Source: Chitinophagales bacterium (GTDB taxonomy: Bacteria; Bacteroidota; Bacteroidia; Chitinophagales; Chitinophagaceae). Taken from it: a stretch of DNA of 64,000 bases. Each line of letters begins with the position of its first letter. The first letter of the stretch is position 1. Below the pieces are notes generated by a model. The model saw nothing but the letters and a program-made list of their open reading frames with translations, did not search any database and had not been told where the DNA came from. The stretch covers positions 1 to 64,000 of the forward strand of contig JAIXKI010000033.1 in the NCBI GenBank assembly GCA_026936105.1, written 5' to 3'. A program made the position numbers and the translations under genes. Of the stretch, positions 9,709 through 17,661 are shown one piece after another.

Positions 9709-10110
9709 ATGAAATACCTGAGGATCATACAAACCGTTTTACTGGTGCTGATCGGCGCCGTTTCCTTATTTATGACCACCTCTGTTGTCTTTGACCTTTT
9801 CGGCATACGGGAAAAAGAAGGTAACTATGTTCCCTTCATCGTTTATACCAACATGGCATGCGCCATCATTTACCTGATCGCTGCATATATGAACCGTAAA
9901 CAACCTAAGCTGAGTTTTTTTCTTCTTGTGATCGCTTCTGTTGCATTGGTCGTTGCATTCATCAGCCTGATGATCTATATAAACAACGGCGGCATCCATG
10001 AGGCAAAGACCGTCAAAGCCATGGTATTCCGTATGGCATTTACCATTGTCATGGCAGTGGCCGGCTATGTGATCTGGAAAAAAGGTAGCAAAAAAATAAG
10101 CGTGAACTGA
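9709..10110 (+). CDS. Unknown four-helix membrane protein, 133 residues
   Basis: Not recognised. The ATG at 9709 (MKYLRIIQTVLLVLIGAVSLF) is taken as the start because it begins directly at a membrane segment; an in-frame start at 9655 would add 18 polar residues. Four hydrophobic helices are visible (about residues 5-25, 42-60, 68-90, 108-126), with a basic C-terminus KKGSKKISVN that suggests a cytoplasmic tail. No catalytic residues stand out. Divergent from trhO across 211 bases and convergent with the next small membrane gene, so it appears to be a single-gene unit. Confidence 0.7.
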   Translation: MKYLRIIQTVLLVLIGAVSLFMTTSVVFDLFGIREKEGNYVPFIVYTNMACAIIYLIAAYMNRKQPKLSFFLLVIASVALVVAFISLMIYINNGGIHEAKTVKAMVFRMAFTIVMAVAGYVIWKKGSKKISVN

Positions 10111-10134
10111 TCCCCATTCACTTTTTTACCTGTG

Positions 10135-10482
10135 TCAACTTTTTGAGGCACGAAGAAAAGATCCGCTGAGCGCTGCAAATCCTGCCACCAGTCCTCCGAT
10201 CAGAGCGGTCACTAATATCAGCAGATATTCATTGCCGCCCAGAGGTAAAACGGCAGCGATCTTTTTTGCCAATATGCCTTCATTCTTCATGTCAATCCAC
10301 CAGGCAATAATTCCCCAAAGCAGAAACACTCCGAGAAACCCGGATAAAAATGCCCTGCCTCCTTTTTGAGGAACAAGGGTCGCAATGATAAAAGCTGCGA
10401 GGGCAACACTCCACCATTGCAAATAGATTCCACCGAGAAGAGCAAGTAAGGCAGTCAAGATAATGGCAACAATTGATTTCAT
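10135..10482 (-). CDS. Small hydrophobic membrane protein, 115 residues
   Basis: Not recognised. The sequence holds about four membrane segments (MKSIVAIILTALLALLGGIY, VALAAFIIATLV, FLGVFLLWGIIAWW, LILVTALIGGLVAGFAAL) with short loops. There is no obvious cofactor or active site. It begins 25 bases after the stop of the penicillin-acylase-like gene on the same strand, so the two are probably co-transcribed. Its role there is unknown. Confidence 0.7.
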   Translation of the reverse strand: MKSIVAIILTALLALLGGIYLQWWSVALAAFIIATLVPQKGGRAFLSGFLGVFLLWGIIAWWIDMKNEGILAKKIAAVLPLGGNEYLLILVTALIGGLVAGFAALSGSFLRASKS

Positions 10483-10507
10483 CTTTCAGGTTTGTAATGT
10501 TCAAAAA

Positions 10508-12949
10508 TTAATTACTCAGGTTCAATGTCCATTGTACCCTTGTATCATTTGCTTCGGAACGTTTCATCATCCAAAGTTTATAATATTCGCCATGCGCCCA
10601 CTTCTCTACAAAATTGTCATAGAACCGGCTTCCGGGATTACCGCTTTCACCACCCGGGAATACCCCGTATGCTTCTGTATTTGATGTCAACTGAACGATC
10701 ATTCTCCAGCTTGGCCCGTGTGTATGCGTGGTTGCGTTAATAATATTTCCGTCACCTCCGACAGGAATGTGCTGCCGGGCAAAGGCCGTGATCGTTTTCA
10801 ATAGATGATAAATGGTGGGGTCTTCATGTTTGGTCCACTCCAGTTTACCTTCTTTATCCTCCTGTTCCAGTACGGGCAAAGCTTTATTGAAAGCTTCTGC
10901 CATGTCATCGTACAGGGTCTCTTTCTTTGGTGTGTTGATATTATCCACGTATTGATAAGCAGAATCTTTTAGCAAGGCTTCCAGCAAAGTCAGCGACTCC
11001 GGCATCAATCCTGCGGGCTTTACCCGGTCCAGTTCATCCTGATACACCACCACCATCAGGCTATCCCACCATGTCGTAAAGACCGTCTGCCCGGTGGAAT
11101 TGGGCCCTGCTTCAAGGTCCCAGTTCTTCACCATACCGAGATATTTTTTTCCACTATCGTTCAGCTCATTTTCTTTAATGTACTTCAGCATCAGCGGCCG
11201 TGCATCTTCTGCAAAGGAGTTGAAATAATCATATTGCAATTTCATCATGTCTTGTGCTGTGATCTGTTCCATGCCGGATAATTTCCGGGAAATGGTGATC
11301 CCTCTCATGGTGATATAATTCCCGGGTATAAAATACGGATAAGTAGAATCTACCGGCCTTTGATTAGAGCTTTCAATAAATCCGCTTTCAGGGTTCATCA
11401 CATGAGGGTTTTCCTTTTGAGGAATAAATCCCTGCCACATATAGCTGCTGTCTTCTCCGGGCATCACAAACAGTCCCTGTCCGTACCAGCGTGCAGGAAA
11501 TTTTGCCTGTTGCCATATGGCAATATTCCCATCTTTCGAAGCAAAGAGCATATTTTGCCCGGGGCACTGAAAGACCTGGATGGCTTTGTAATAATCATCA
11601 TAATTTTTGGCACGGTCAAGATTGAACCACATCAATCCTTCATTGGAAGGGTCATGTGCCGACCAACGGCAGGCGATCGCTTTTCCTTTGGAAAGATCAG
11701 TGGCAAAACTTTTATCATACATCACGGGCCCGAACACGGTGTAGGCAACGGTATCATAAACCGTATTGCCTCCTTTCACCTTAATTTCTTCCACCCTCAG
11801 GTTTGTCTTTTCCCACTTCCCATTAAACCAATATTCCTGCTTGCTGTCGTCTTTGAATTTGATCTCATAATAATCTTTTACATCTCTTTCCGCATTGGTA
11901 AATCCGAATGCAATGCTGTCATTGAAACCGATGATGACATTGGGAGAGCCGGGAAAACTGGCGCCATAAACATTCACGGTAGGAGAATTCAACTGCATTT
12001 CATACCAGATGGAAGGAAAGGTCAATTCAAGATGAGGATCATTACAAAGAATGGGCGAGCCGCTCTTTGTTTTCTTTCCCGCCACCGCCCAGTTATTACT
12101 CCCATTGTTAGGGTTGGGCATTCCGGTTTCTGTCACGTCTCCCAGAATATCTTTATTCAAAAAATACAGGGAGTCGGCAGTGGCCGGTTTTACTGGAACA
12201 ATGCCGGGAGGATCGAATTTCGTTCCTTTGGGTACGATCGGTACCAATGAATCAGGGATCTGCTTGTTCAATTGCATGAATTCATCAAAACTGAAAACCG
12301 ATTTCATATTGGTATTTGCCAGATCGGTTTCAAAGCCGGCAAGAGTCCGGCTCATTTGTTTCAGGAATAAAGCGATCTTCAGATTGCTCCACTCCTCCGG
12401 CTGATAATCCAAAAGCTTATACTCAAGAGGCATGGTGGCATACGTAAGAGAATGGATGTATGCATTTACGCCTGCGGTGTACGCATCGCAACCGCTCTTG
12501 CTCACAGGATCTGATTCCATTTCTTTCAATGCCCGCTCGGCAGCAAAGCCCATTCCCAACCTCCTTGTTTCCCGGTCGTAATGGATGAACCTGGGATCAT
12601 TGCCCAGATGTTCACTTATTCTTCCGGCAGCAGCAAAGGTCTGAAACTCCATTTGCCATAAACGGAATTTTGCGTGTATGTATCCCTGAGCGAAATAAAG
12701 ATCATCATCATTGTCGGCAAAAATGTGCGGCACCAGGCGTTCATCAAAATACACTTCCACCTTGCCTTTCAAACCGGATAATTTGATATCGTTTGAAAAA
12801 TCATAGTCAGTGGCTTCGGCATTTTGCCAGAATCCCTGTTGCGGACTTAAGAATTTTCCCATGGGAGGAACAGAACCCCATTTCTTATTCAAAGCAAAAA
12901 CAAGTCCTGCCGTTACAACAGCGGAAACAATAAAAGGAGCAATTCTCAT
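10508..12949 (-). CDS. Penicillin acylase family protein (S45 N-terminal nucleophile hydrolase)
   Basis: Secreted or periplasmic amidase of the penicillin amidase / acyl-homoserine-lactone acylase family. It is made as a precursor that cuts itself into two chains. An N-terminal hydrophobic segment (residues 4-20) serves as signal or anchor. The precursor has the typical A-chain motif YFAQGYIHAKFRLWQME (about 85-101). The predicted nucleophile is Ser284 in NNGSNNWAV, which becomes the B-chain N-terminus. The FPGSPNVIIGFNDSIAFGFTNAERDVKDYY oxyanion region follows. At 813 residues the length is normal for the family. Natural substrates vary widely (beta-lactams, N-acyl-homoserine lactones, acylated peptides) and cannot be decided here. 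Confidence 0.93.
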   Translation of the reverse strand: MRIAPFIVSAVVTAGLVFALNKKWGSVPPMGKFLSPQQGFWQNAEATDYDFSNDIKLSGLKGKVEVYFDERLVPHIFADNDDDLYFAQGYIHAKFRLWQMEFQTFAAAGRISEHLGNDPRFIHYDRETRRLGMGFAAERALKEMESDPVSKSGCDAYTAGVNAYIHSLTYATMPLEYKLLDYQPEEWSNLKIALFLKQMSRTLAGFETDLANTNMKSVFSFDEFMQLNKQIPDSLVPIVPKGTKFDPPGIVPVKPATADSLYFLNKDILGDVTETGMPNPNNGSNNWAVAGKKTKSGSPILCNDPHLELTFPSIWYEMQLNSPTVNVYGASFPGSPNVIIGFNDSIAFGFTNAERDVKDYYEIKFKDDSKQEYWFNGKWEKTNLRVEEIKVKGGNTVYDTVAYTVFGPVMYDKSFATDLSKGKAIACRWSAHDPSNEGLMWFNLDRAKNYDDYYKAIQVFQCPGQNMLFASKDGNIAIWQQAKFPARWYGQGLFVMPGEDSSYMWQGFIPQKENPHVMNPESGFIESSNQRPVDSTYPYFIPGNYITMRGITISRKLSGMEQITAQDMMKLQYDYFNSFAEDARPLMLKYIKENELNDSGKKYLGMVKNWDLEAGPNSTGQTVFTTWWDSLMVVVYQDELDRVKPAGLMPESLTLLEALLKDSAYQYVDNINTPKKETLYDDMAEAFNKALPVLEQEDKEGKLEWTKHEDPTIYHLLKTITAFARQHIPVGGDGNIINATTHTHGPSWRMIVQLTSNTEAYGVFPGGESGNPGSRFYDNFVEKWAHGEYYKLWMMKRSEANDTRVQWTLNLSN

Positions 12950-13154
12950 AATCAGTGGTTAATAAAGTTGTAAGTTAATAAAAACAGTAATCGGATTCAT
13001 TTTTTATTCTCCTGAATGCACATTTCTGCAATATGATCTCTTCACGGATCACTGTTTCATAAAATTTATTGCTTCAGAAAATTTATTATTCCACCCTGAT
13101 CCGGCCTCAGGCTTCCCGGATCATCTTTACCCGTCACATCTGTAAATTTGCAAA
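12950..13154. other. Divergent intergenic region between acylase and Crp/Fnr genes
   Basis: 205 AT-rich bases hold the promoters of two divergent units. The only recognisable element is a perfect -7 box at its right end, described separately. No terminator or repeat was seen. Confidence 0.4.
13143..13150 (+). promoter_or_regulatory. Bacteroidota -7 box (TAAATTTG) abutting the Crp/Fnr start
   Basis: A perfect match to TAnnTTTG ends only four bases before the ATG at 13155. If it is used, transcription would start at or next to the start codon, so the mRNA would be leaderless or nearly so. No convincing -33 TTG lies at the expected distance, which is compatible with activator-dependent use or with a chance match. 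Confidence 0.4.
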
Positions 13155-13778
13155 ATGAATGCTACGGATAAATTAACTGAGTTCGATGCCTCTCCGGGGA
13201 TCAAAGAAAAACTTTTGAAATACGGCACCGTTAAAACCTTTTCTGAAGGAGAGACCATTCTGAATGAAAATGCTTATATAAGATCCATCCCGATAGTGAT
13301 GAGCGGAAACGTGAAAGTGATACGCACTGATGATGAAGGAAGAGAGATCCTGCTGTACTATATCCGTTCGGGAGAAAGTTGCATCATGTCTTTTCTCGGC
13401 GGGCTGCATCAGGACACCAGCAAGGTAAGAGCCGTAGCAGAAGAGGAAGCCGAAGTATTATTCCTGCCGGTTGACAAGGTCAGTGAACTGATCAAACAAT
13501 ATCCCGAATGGCTGGACTATATTTTCCGGCTTTATCATAAACGGTTTGAAGAACTGCTGGACGTAGTGAATGCAGTTGCTTTCCGCAAAATGGATGAACG
13601 GCTGGTGAATTTCATCAAAAAGAAATCGGAGATCACCGGGGCAAAAACCCTGTATGTGACGCATGAACAACTGGCCAATGAGTTAGGCACTGCCCGGGTG
13701 GTGGTTTCCCGCCTGCTGAAGCAAATGGAAGATGAAGGACTGGTAAAACTGGGCCGCAACAAGATCACCGTTCTGTAA
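13155..13778 (+). CDS. Crp/Fnr family transcriptional regulator
   Basis: DNA-binding regulator of 207 residues. It has an N-terminal cyclic-nucleotide-binding-like beta barrel (about 15-130; GNVKVIRTDDEGREILLYYIRSGESCIMSFLGG) and a C-terminal winged helix (about 140-205; YVTHEQLANELGTARVVVSRLLKQMEDEGLVKL). The recognition helix ARVVVSRLLKQ is typical. There is no FNR-type N-terminal cysteine cluster, so an Fe-S sensor is unlikely. It lies first in a same-strand series with sulfur-transfer genes, 76 bases before the DUF2892 gene, and in Bacteroidota such regulators are often beside rhodanese/thioredoxin genes. Control of the downstream sulfur operon is likely but inferred. Confidence 0.92.
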   Translation: MNATDKLTEFDASPGIKEKLLKYGTVKTFSEGETILNENAYIRSIPIVMSGNVKVIRTDDEGREILLYYIRSGESCIMSFLGGLHQDTSKVRAVAEEEAEVLFLPVDKVSELIKQYPEWLDYIFRLYHKRFEELLDVVNAVAFRKMDERLVNFIKKKSEITGAKTLYVTHEQLANELGTARVVVSRLLKQMEDEGLVKLGRNKITVL

Positions 13779-13854
13779 CATTAGTATCTGAACATAAGGC
13801 CGCCTTGATCGAACTTTGCAAACAGATCATTGTTCATTCATAAATACAAACATT

Positions 13855-14073
13855 ATGAAATCAAATATCGGCTCTACAGATAAGATCGTCAGGATACTGC
13901 TGGCGATTGTCATTGCAGTTTTATATTTCACCAAAGTGATCTCCGGCACTACCGGTATCATTCTTCTGGTACTCGGTGTGATCCTGCTGCTGACGGCATT
14001 GATCAACTTTTGCCCTATATGGGCCATGCTGGGCATTAACACCAAAAAGAAAAAGGATAAAGCCGGAGTGTAA
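13855..14073 (+). CDS. DUF2892 (YgaP-like) small membrane protein
   Basis: 72 residues from the ATG at 13855 (MKSNIGSTDKIVRILLAIV). The N-terminal NIGSTDKIVRILL stretch, two membrane segments and the central FCPIWAMLGINTKKKK motif are typical of DUF2892, the inner-membrane domain fused to rhodanese in YgaP. Here it is encoded separately beside rhodanese genes. It may help anchor sulfur-transfer proteins or pass sulfur species at the membrane. An in-frame start at 13816 would add 13 residues that do not fit the family. Confidence 0.88.
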   Translation: MKSNIGSTDKIVRILLAIVIAVLYFTKVISGTTGIILLVLGVILLLTALINFCPIWAMLGINTKKKKDKAGV

Positions 14074-14105
14074 CAAAAGTTGCTGTTCAGGCATGATCAT
14101 CGTTT

Positions 14106-14113
14106 TACCTTTG
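14106..14113 (+). promoter_or_regulatory. Bacteroidota -7 box (TACCTTTG) before the MBL-rhodanese gene
   Basis: Perfect TAnnTTTG match 28 bases before the ATG at 14142, with a TTG at 14080-14082 that is 23 bases upstream and could be the -33 element. It would give the MBL-rhodanese-to-thioredoxin genes their own transcript in addition to any read-through from the DUF2892 gene. Confidence 0.5.
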
Positions 14114-14141
14114 CACACCATTAATTCAAGAAAGGATCATT

Positions 14142-15479
14142 ATGCAAATAAAGCAGTTTGAAGATAAAAGCCTGGCGCATTATTCCTATGCTATTCTCAG
14201 CAATGGAGAAATAGCATTGATAGACCCCGCCCGTGATCCGCAGCCCTATTATGATTTTGCAGAAAAGAACAAGGCAAGGATCGTTGCCGTGATCGAAACA
14301 CATCCTCATGCCGATTTTGTGAGCAGCCACCTGGAGGTTTCCCGGCATACAGGCGCTACCATTTATGTGAGCCGCCTGCTGGGTGCAGAATATGAACATC
14401 AGACATTCGATGAAGGCGATGCGATCATCCTGGGGCATATCACCCTGAAAGCATTGAACACTCCGGGTCATTCTCCGGACAGCATTTGCATTGTGGCGCT
14501 GGACGAGAAAGGAGAAGAAAAAGCGGTATTCACCGGCGACACTTTGTTTATCGGTGATTGCGGTCGCCCCGACCTGAGAGAAAAAGCAGGCGCTATCACT
14601 GCCGCAAAAACTGAGCTGGCCAGGCAGATGTATCATTCCCTTCACGAAAAGTTGATAAAGCTTCCCGATGCTGTGAAAGTTTATCCCACACACGGAGCAG
14701 GAAGCCTGTGCGGAAAAGGATTGAGCGAAGCGAATCACAGCACGATAAGAGCAGAAAAAATTTCCAACTGGAGCCTTCAGCTGATGAGTGAAGATGAGTT
14801 TGTAAAAAAATTACTGGAAGGCCAGCCTTTTATTCCCAAATATTTTCCTTTTGAAGTGGAGCTGAATAAAAAAGGTGCGGAAGACCTTGAAGAAAGTATT
14901 TCAAAGATCAAAAAGATCTCTGCCGGAGAGGTGAAGCAAATGGATCCTTCCATTACGATCATTGACACCAGGCCGCAGACAGATTTCAGGAACGGTCATC
15001 TGAAGAATGCGATCAATCTTGTAAAAGATAATTCTTTCGAAACCTGGCTGGGCAGCATCATCGCACCCGGAGAACCTTTTTACCTGATCGCTGCCAATGA
15101 AGCGGAGCTTGACCGGTTTATTGCCCGTGTGTCCAAAATAGGTTATGAGCAGCAGATCATTCTGGCAATAGCCGGAAATATCGGTGAAGTAAAAATGGAA
15201 TACTTCGATTCTGCAGAATTGAAAAAAAACAGCAGGGCTTTCACCATACTCGATATACGCAATCCGTCTGAAGTGGAAGAGCTCAAGGTTTTTCAGAATT
15301 CGATCAATATTCCTTTGTATGAACTGAGGGAGCGTGTGGGAGAAATTCCCGGCGATAAACCCATCGTGGTGCACTGTGCTGCCGGCTTTCGCAGTGCGGC
15401 AGGAAGCAGCATTGTACATTCAAGATTGGGCGGAGTGACAAAAGTGTATGACCTTGGAGAAGCCATAAAAACTTTTTAA
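14142..15479 (+). CDS. Metallo-beta-lactamase-fold persulfide dioxygenase-type protein fused to two rhodanese domains
   Basis: Predicted sulfur-metabolism enzyme of the ETHE1/CstB type: iron-dependent oxidation of a persulfide carried by glutathione, bacillithiol or coenzyme A, coupled to rhodanese sulfur transfer. 445 residues. The MBL domain (about 1-245) shows THPHADFVSSH (His54, His56, Asp58), His110 in TPGHSPDS, and Asp133 in TGDTLF, matching an ETHE1-like mono-iron site. Rhodanese domain 1 (about 262-345) lacks a catalytic cysteine: the usual loop reads LIAANEAEL. Rhodanese domain 2 (about 355-445) has Cys412 in VHCAAGFRSA. Its stop overlaps the next start (TAATG). Substrate thiol is inferred; a BshB1-like gene elsewhere in the window makes bacillithiol persulfide plausible. 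Confidence 0.92.
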   Translation: MQIKQFEDKSLAHYSYAILSNGEIALIDPARDPQPYYDFAEKNKARIVAVIETHPHADFVSSHLEVSRHTGATIYVSRLLGAEYEHQTFDEGDAIILGHITLKALNTPGHSPDSICIVALDEKGEEKAVFTGDTLFIGDCGRPDLREKAGAITAAKTELARQMYHSLHEKLIKLPDAVKVYPTHGAGSLCGKGLSEANHSTIRAEKISNWSLQLMSEDEFVKKLLEGQPFIPKYFPFEVELNKKGAEDLEESISKIKKISAGEVKQMDPSITIIDTRPQTDFRNGHLKNAINLVKDNSFETWLGSIIAPGEPFYLIAANEAELDRFIARVSKIGYEQQIILAIAGNIGEVKMEYFDSAELKKNSRAFTILDIRNPSEVEELKVFQNSINIPLYELRERVGEIPGDKPIVVHCAAGFRSAAGSSIVHSRLGGVTKVYDLGEAIKTF

Positions 15480-15709
15480 TGATGAATTTTCTGATCAAAC
15501 ACAAGCTTTGGGTGATCGGCATTGCATTGGGTGCCATCGGCGGATACCTGTATTATCATTTTGTCGGATGCGTGTCGGGCACCTGCCCTATCACTTCCCG
15601 TCCGGTCAACAGCACACTGTACGGTGCCCTGATGGGCGGATTGTTTTTAAACCTTTTCAAAAAAGAAACAAAGAAAGAAACACAAAAAGATAAAACAACA
15701 GAAGAATGA
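15479..15709 (+). CDS. Small membrane protein of DUF6132 type
   Basis: 76 residues. One N-terminal membrane segment (WVIGIALGAIGGYLYYHFVGC), a CVSGTCPITSRPVNSTLYGALMGG motif that I associate with DUF6132, a second hydrophobic stretch, and a strongly lysine/glutamate-rich tail. Two conserved-looking cysteines (CVSGTC) lie just after the first helix and could take part in thiol or persulfide exchange at the membrane. The start overlaps the preceding stop and its end overlaps the next start by four bases (ATGA), so it is translationally coupled within the sulfur operon. Family name is from memory. Confidence 0.75.
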   Translation: MMNFLIKHKLWVIGIALGAIGGYLYYHFVGCVSGTCPITSRPVNSTLYGALMGGLFLNLFKKETKKETQKDKTTEE

Positions 15710-15951
15710 AAGATCAAAAGACCATACTGGATGTAAGGACCAAAGAAGAATTCTCTTTTGACCATGTTGAAGGAAGCATCAATATTCCTCTGCATGAGAT
15801 CCCACATCATCTAGCAGAGATCAAAAAAATGCAAAAGCCTCTTGTCCTCTGCTGTGCCAGCGGCAACCGCAGCGGGCAGGCAATGGCTTACCTGAAAAGG
15901 CTGGGCATAGAATGCAGCAACGGGGGAAGCTGGCTGGATGTAAGTTTTTAA
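15706..15951 (+). CDS. Single-domain rhodanese
   Basis: Small sulfurtransferase of 81 residues, shorter than usual single-domain rhodaneses (about 100). It has ILDVRTKEEFSFDHVEGSINIPLHE and the active-site loop CCASGNRSG, with Cys50 as the predicted persulfide-carrying residue, and ends at GSWLDVSF. No signal peptide, so cytoplasmic. Overlaps the preceding gene by four bases and is followed 19 bases later by a second rhodanese with the same CCASG loop, suggesting an internal duplication. Confidence 0.93.
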   Translation: MKDQKTILDVRTKEEFSFDHVEGSINIPLHEIPHHLAEIKKMQKPLVLCCASGNRSGQAMAYLKRLGIECSNGGSWLDVSF

Positions 15952-15970
15952 CCAATAAATAAAAATTGAA

Positions 15971-16285
15971 ATGATACAATTGATCAAAAAGATCTTCGGA
16001 GCAGGACCAAAAACAGATTTTAAGGCTTTGGTGGAGAACGGCGCACAGATCGTGGATGTAAGAACTAAAGGAGAATTTCAGAGCGGGCATATCAAAGGAT
16101 CAATGAACATGCCTTTGTATGAACTTCCCGGGCTTGCAAAAAAACTAAAAAAAGACAAGCCGGTGATCACCTGCTGTGCATCGGGCATGCGCAGCGCTTC
16201 GGCAAAAAATATTTTAAAGTCACGCGGTTTTACCGAAGTGTACAACGGCGGAGGCTGGATGCGTCTTCAGAATAAAATCCGTTGA
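15971..16285 (+). CDS. Single-domain rhodanese, paralogue of the preceding gene
   Basis: 104 residues. An N-terminal amphipathic stretch (MIQLIKKIFGAGPKTDF) precedes a rhodanese fold with IVDVRTKGEFQSGHIKGSMNMPLYE and the active loop CCASGMRSAS, Cys69 being the predicted nucleophile. The C-terminus YNGGGWMRLQNKIR parallels CSNGGSWLDVSF in the neighbour. Probably a persulfide carrier working with the MBL-rhodanese fusion and thioredoxin. One base separates it from the next gene. Confidence 0.93.
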   Translation: MIQLIKKIFGAGPKTDFKALVENGAQIVDVRTKGEFQSGHIKGSMNMPLYELPGLAKKLKKDKPVITCCASGMRSASAKNILKSRGFTEVYNGGGWMRLQNKIR

Positions 16286-16286
16286 C

Positions 16287-16568
16287 ATGAGAGCTTTAAA
16301 ACAAAGACTGACAAGCGGGTGGAACTGGATCAGGGTGATCTATCTGGTTCTCGGCATTTCGGTGGTGATACAGTCCATCATGATCAGAGAATGGGTGGGT
16401 GCATTACTTGGAGGCTGGTTTGCCGTCATGGGATTGTTCGGGATGGCCTGCGCTTCGGGCAGTTGCTATGTCAGGAATTATAATGATTCAATGAGTCCAA
16501 AACAAATTTCAATAACCCAGGAAACGGATCCGGTAAAGACCGGGTACGAAGAAATCAAAGGAGCCTGA
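16287..16568 (+). CDS. Small membrane protein of the sulfur operon
   Basis: 93 residues with two predicted membrane segments ([17 protein letters not shown] and [18 protein letters not shown]) and a hydrophilic C-terminal tail of about 35 residues. The [10 protein letters not shown] motif places two cysteines at the end of the second helix, resembling the FCPI region of YgaP-type proteins, so a distant DUF2892-like relation is possible. One base after the rhodanese gene and two bases before thioredoxin, so it belongs to the operon. Specific role unknown. Confidence 0.78.
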   Translation: MRALKQRLTSGWNWIRVIYLVLGISVVIQSIMIREWVGALLGGWFAVMGLFGMACASGSCYVRNYNDSMSPKQISITQETDPVKTGYEEIKGA

Positions 16569-16570
16569 TC

Positions 16571-16885
16571 ATGGAAACAAAAGAAAAACAAAAAACCTTT
16601 TCAGAAATCATCCGGTCAGATAAGCCGGTGCTGGTTGACTTTTCCGCCGAATGGTGCGGACCCTGTAAAATGATGAAGCCGATATTGGAAGAACTGAAGA
16701 CCAGGATCGGTGACAAAGCCACCATCATCAAAGTGGATGTGGATGAAAGCCCGCTGGTATCCAGTGTTTATCATATACAGGGAGTGCCCACGCTGATCCT
16801 CTTCAAAAACGGAGAGATCCTGTGGAGGCAATCCGGCGTGGTGCCCGCCAATTACCTGGAGCAGATCATCAACCAGCATCTGTAA
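16571..16885 (+). CDS. Thioredoxin
   Basis: Cytoplasmic dithiol reductase of 104 residues with the canonical active site WCGPCK (Cys29 and Cys32), preceded by LVDFSAE and followed by the cis-proline motif [12 protein letters not shown]. It is the last gene of the operon, just before a strong terminator. In this setting it probably reduces persulfides or disulfides formed on the rhodaneses and the fusion protein, releasing sulfide, rather than being the main housekeeping thioredoxin. Confidence 0.95.
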   Translation: METKEKQKTFSEIIRSDKPVLVDFSAEWCGPCKMMKPILEELKTRIGDKATIIKVDVDESPLVSSVYHIQGVPTLILFKNGEILWRQSGVVPANYLEQIINQHL

Positions 16886-16906
16886 AAATAATTTTCCAAT
16901 TTCCGG

Positions 16907-16952
16907 AAAGTGATGCGCAGCCGTCAGGGTACTGTGCATCACTTTTTCTTTT
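16907..16952 (+). terminator. Strong intrinsic terminator after the sulfur operon
   Basis: A 14-bp stem (AAAGTGATGCGCAG at 16907-16920 with CTGTGCATCACTTT at 16932-16945, one G-U pair) with an 11-base loop, followed by TTCTTTT. It marks the 3' end of the thioredoxin transcript 22 bases after the stop codon. Confidence 0.85.
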
Positions 16953-17068
16953 ATCATTCCTGAAGAACAGGCTTTCTTAAAGGGAACTCCATAGTATCGG
17001 TTAAAGATGAAATTTTTACTGTTCACATCTTTTATTTTATTAATTTCATCCTTAAATTTTCAACCTAT

Positions 17069-17635
17069 ATGATAGCAGTAATAGTAGTTGTAGCCGTCAT
17101 CCTGCTCATAGCCATGTGGGTGGTGAGCTTATACAACGGCCTGGTACGCCTTCGCAACCGCAGGCAAAATGCATTTGCCGACATTGATGTGCAACTCAAA
17201 CAAAGACATGACCTGGTTCCGCAACTGGTAGACACAGTGAAAGGATATGCCACTCATGAAAGGGAATTGCTTACCAAGATTACGGAAGCACGTTCGGCAG
17301 CCATGAGCGCCCAGTCCATCAACGATAAAATTGCTGCCGAAACCCAACTGAGCACAGCGCTGCAGGGATTGAAAGTTGCCGTGGAAGCTTACCCCGACCT
17401 GAAAGCCAACCAGAACTTTTTGCAGTTGCAGAATGAACTGAGTGATATTGAAAACAAGCTGGCAGCGGCACGCCGCTTCTTCAATGGCGCCACTACCGAA
17501 TACAACAATGCGGTGGAATCTTTTCCCGGAAATCTTATCGCAAGGAATTTCGGATTCCAGCGTGAGGTCATGTTCGACCTGGGAACAGAAGGGCGGGCAC
17601 AACTGGATGAGCCGCCCAAGATCAGTTTCAATTAA
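17069..17635 (+). CDS. LemA family protein
   Basis: Membrane-anchored coiled-coil protein of 188 residues with one N-terminal transmembrane helix (residues 2-20) and a long helical domain. The family block LYNGLVRLRNRRQNAFADIDVQLKQRHDLVPQLVDTVKGYA is intact, as is the C-terminal FNGATTEYNNAVESFPGN motif. It is followed 26 bases later by an M48 protease gene, a pairing seen repeatedly in bacteria; the two probably act together in envelope quality control. LemA's molecular activity is not established. Confidence 0.95.
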   Translation: MIAVIVVVAVILLIAMWVVSLYNGLVRLRNRRQNAFADIDVQLKQRHDLVPQLVDTVKGYATHERELLTKITEARSAAMSAQSINDKIAAETQLSTALQGLKVAVEAYPDLKANQNFLQLQNELSDIENKLAAARRFFNGATTEYNNAVESFPGNLIARNFGFQREVMFDLGTEGRAQLDEPPKISFN

Positions 17636-17661
17636 TCAATCAGAAATCATGAGGTCAAGCC

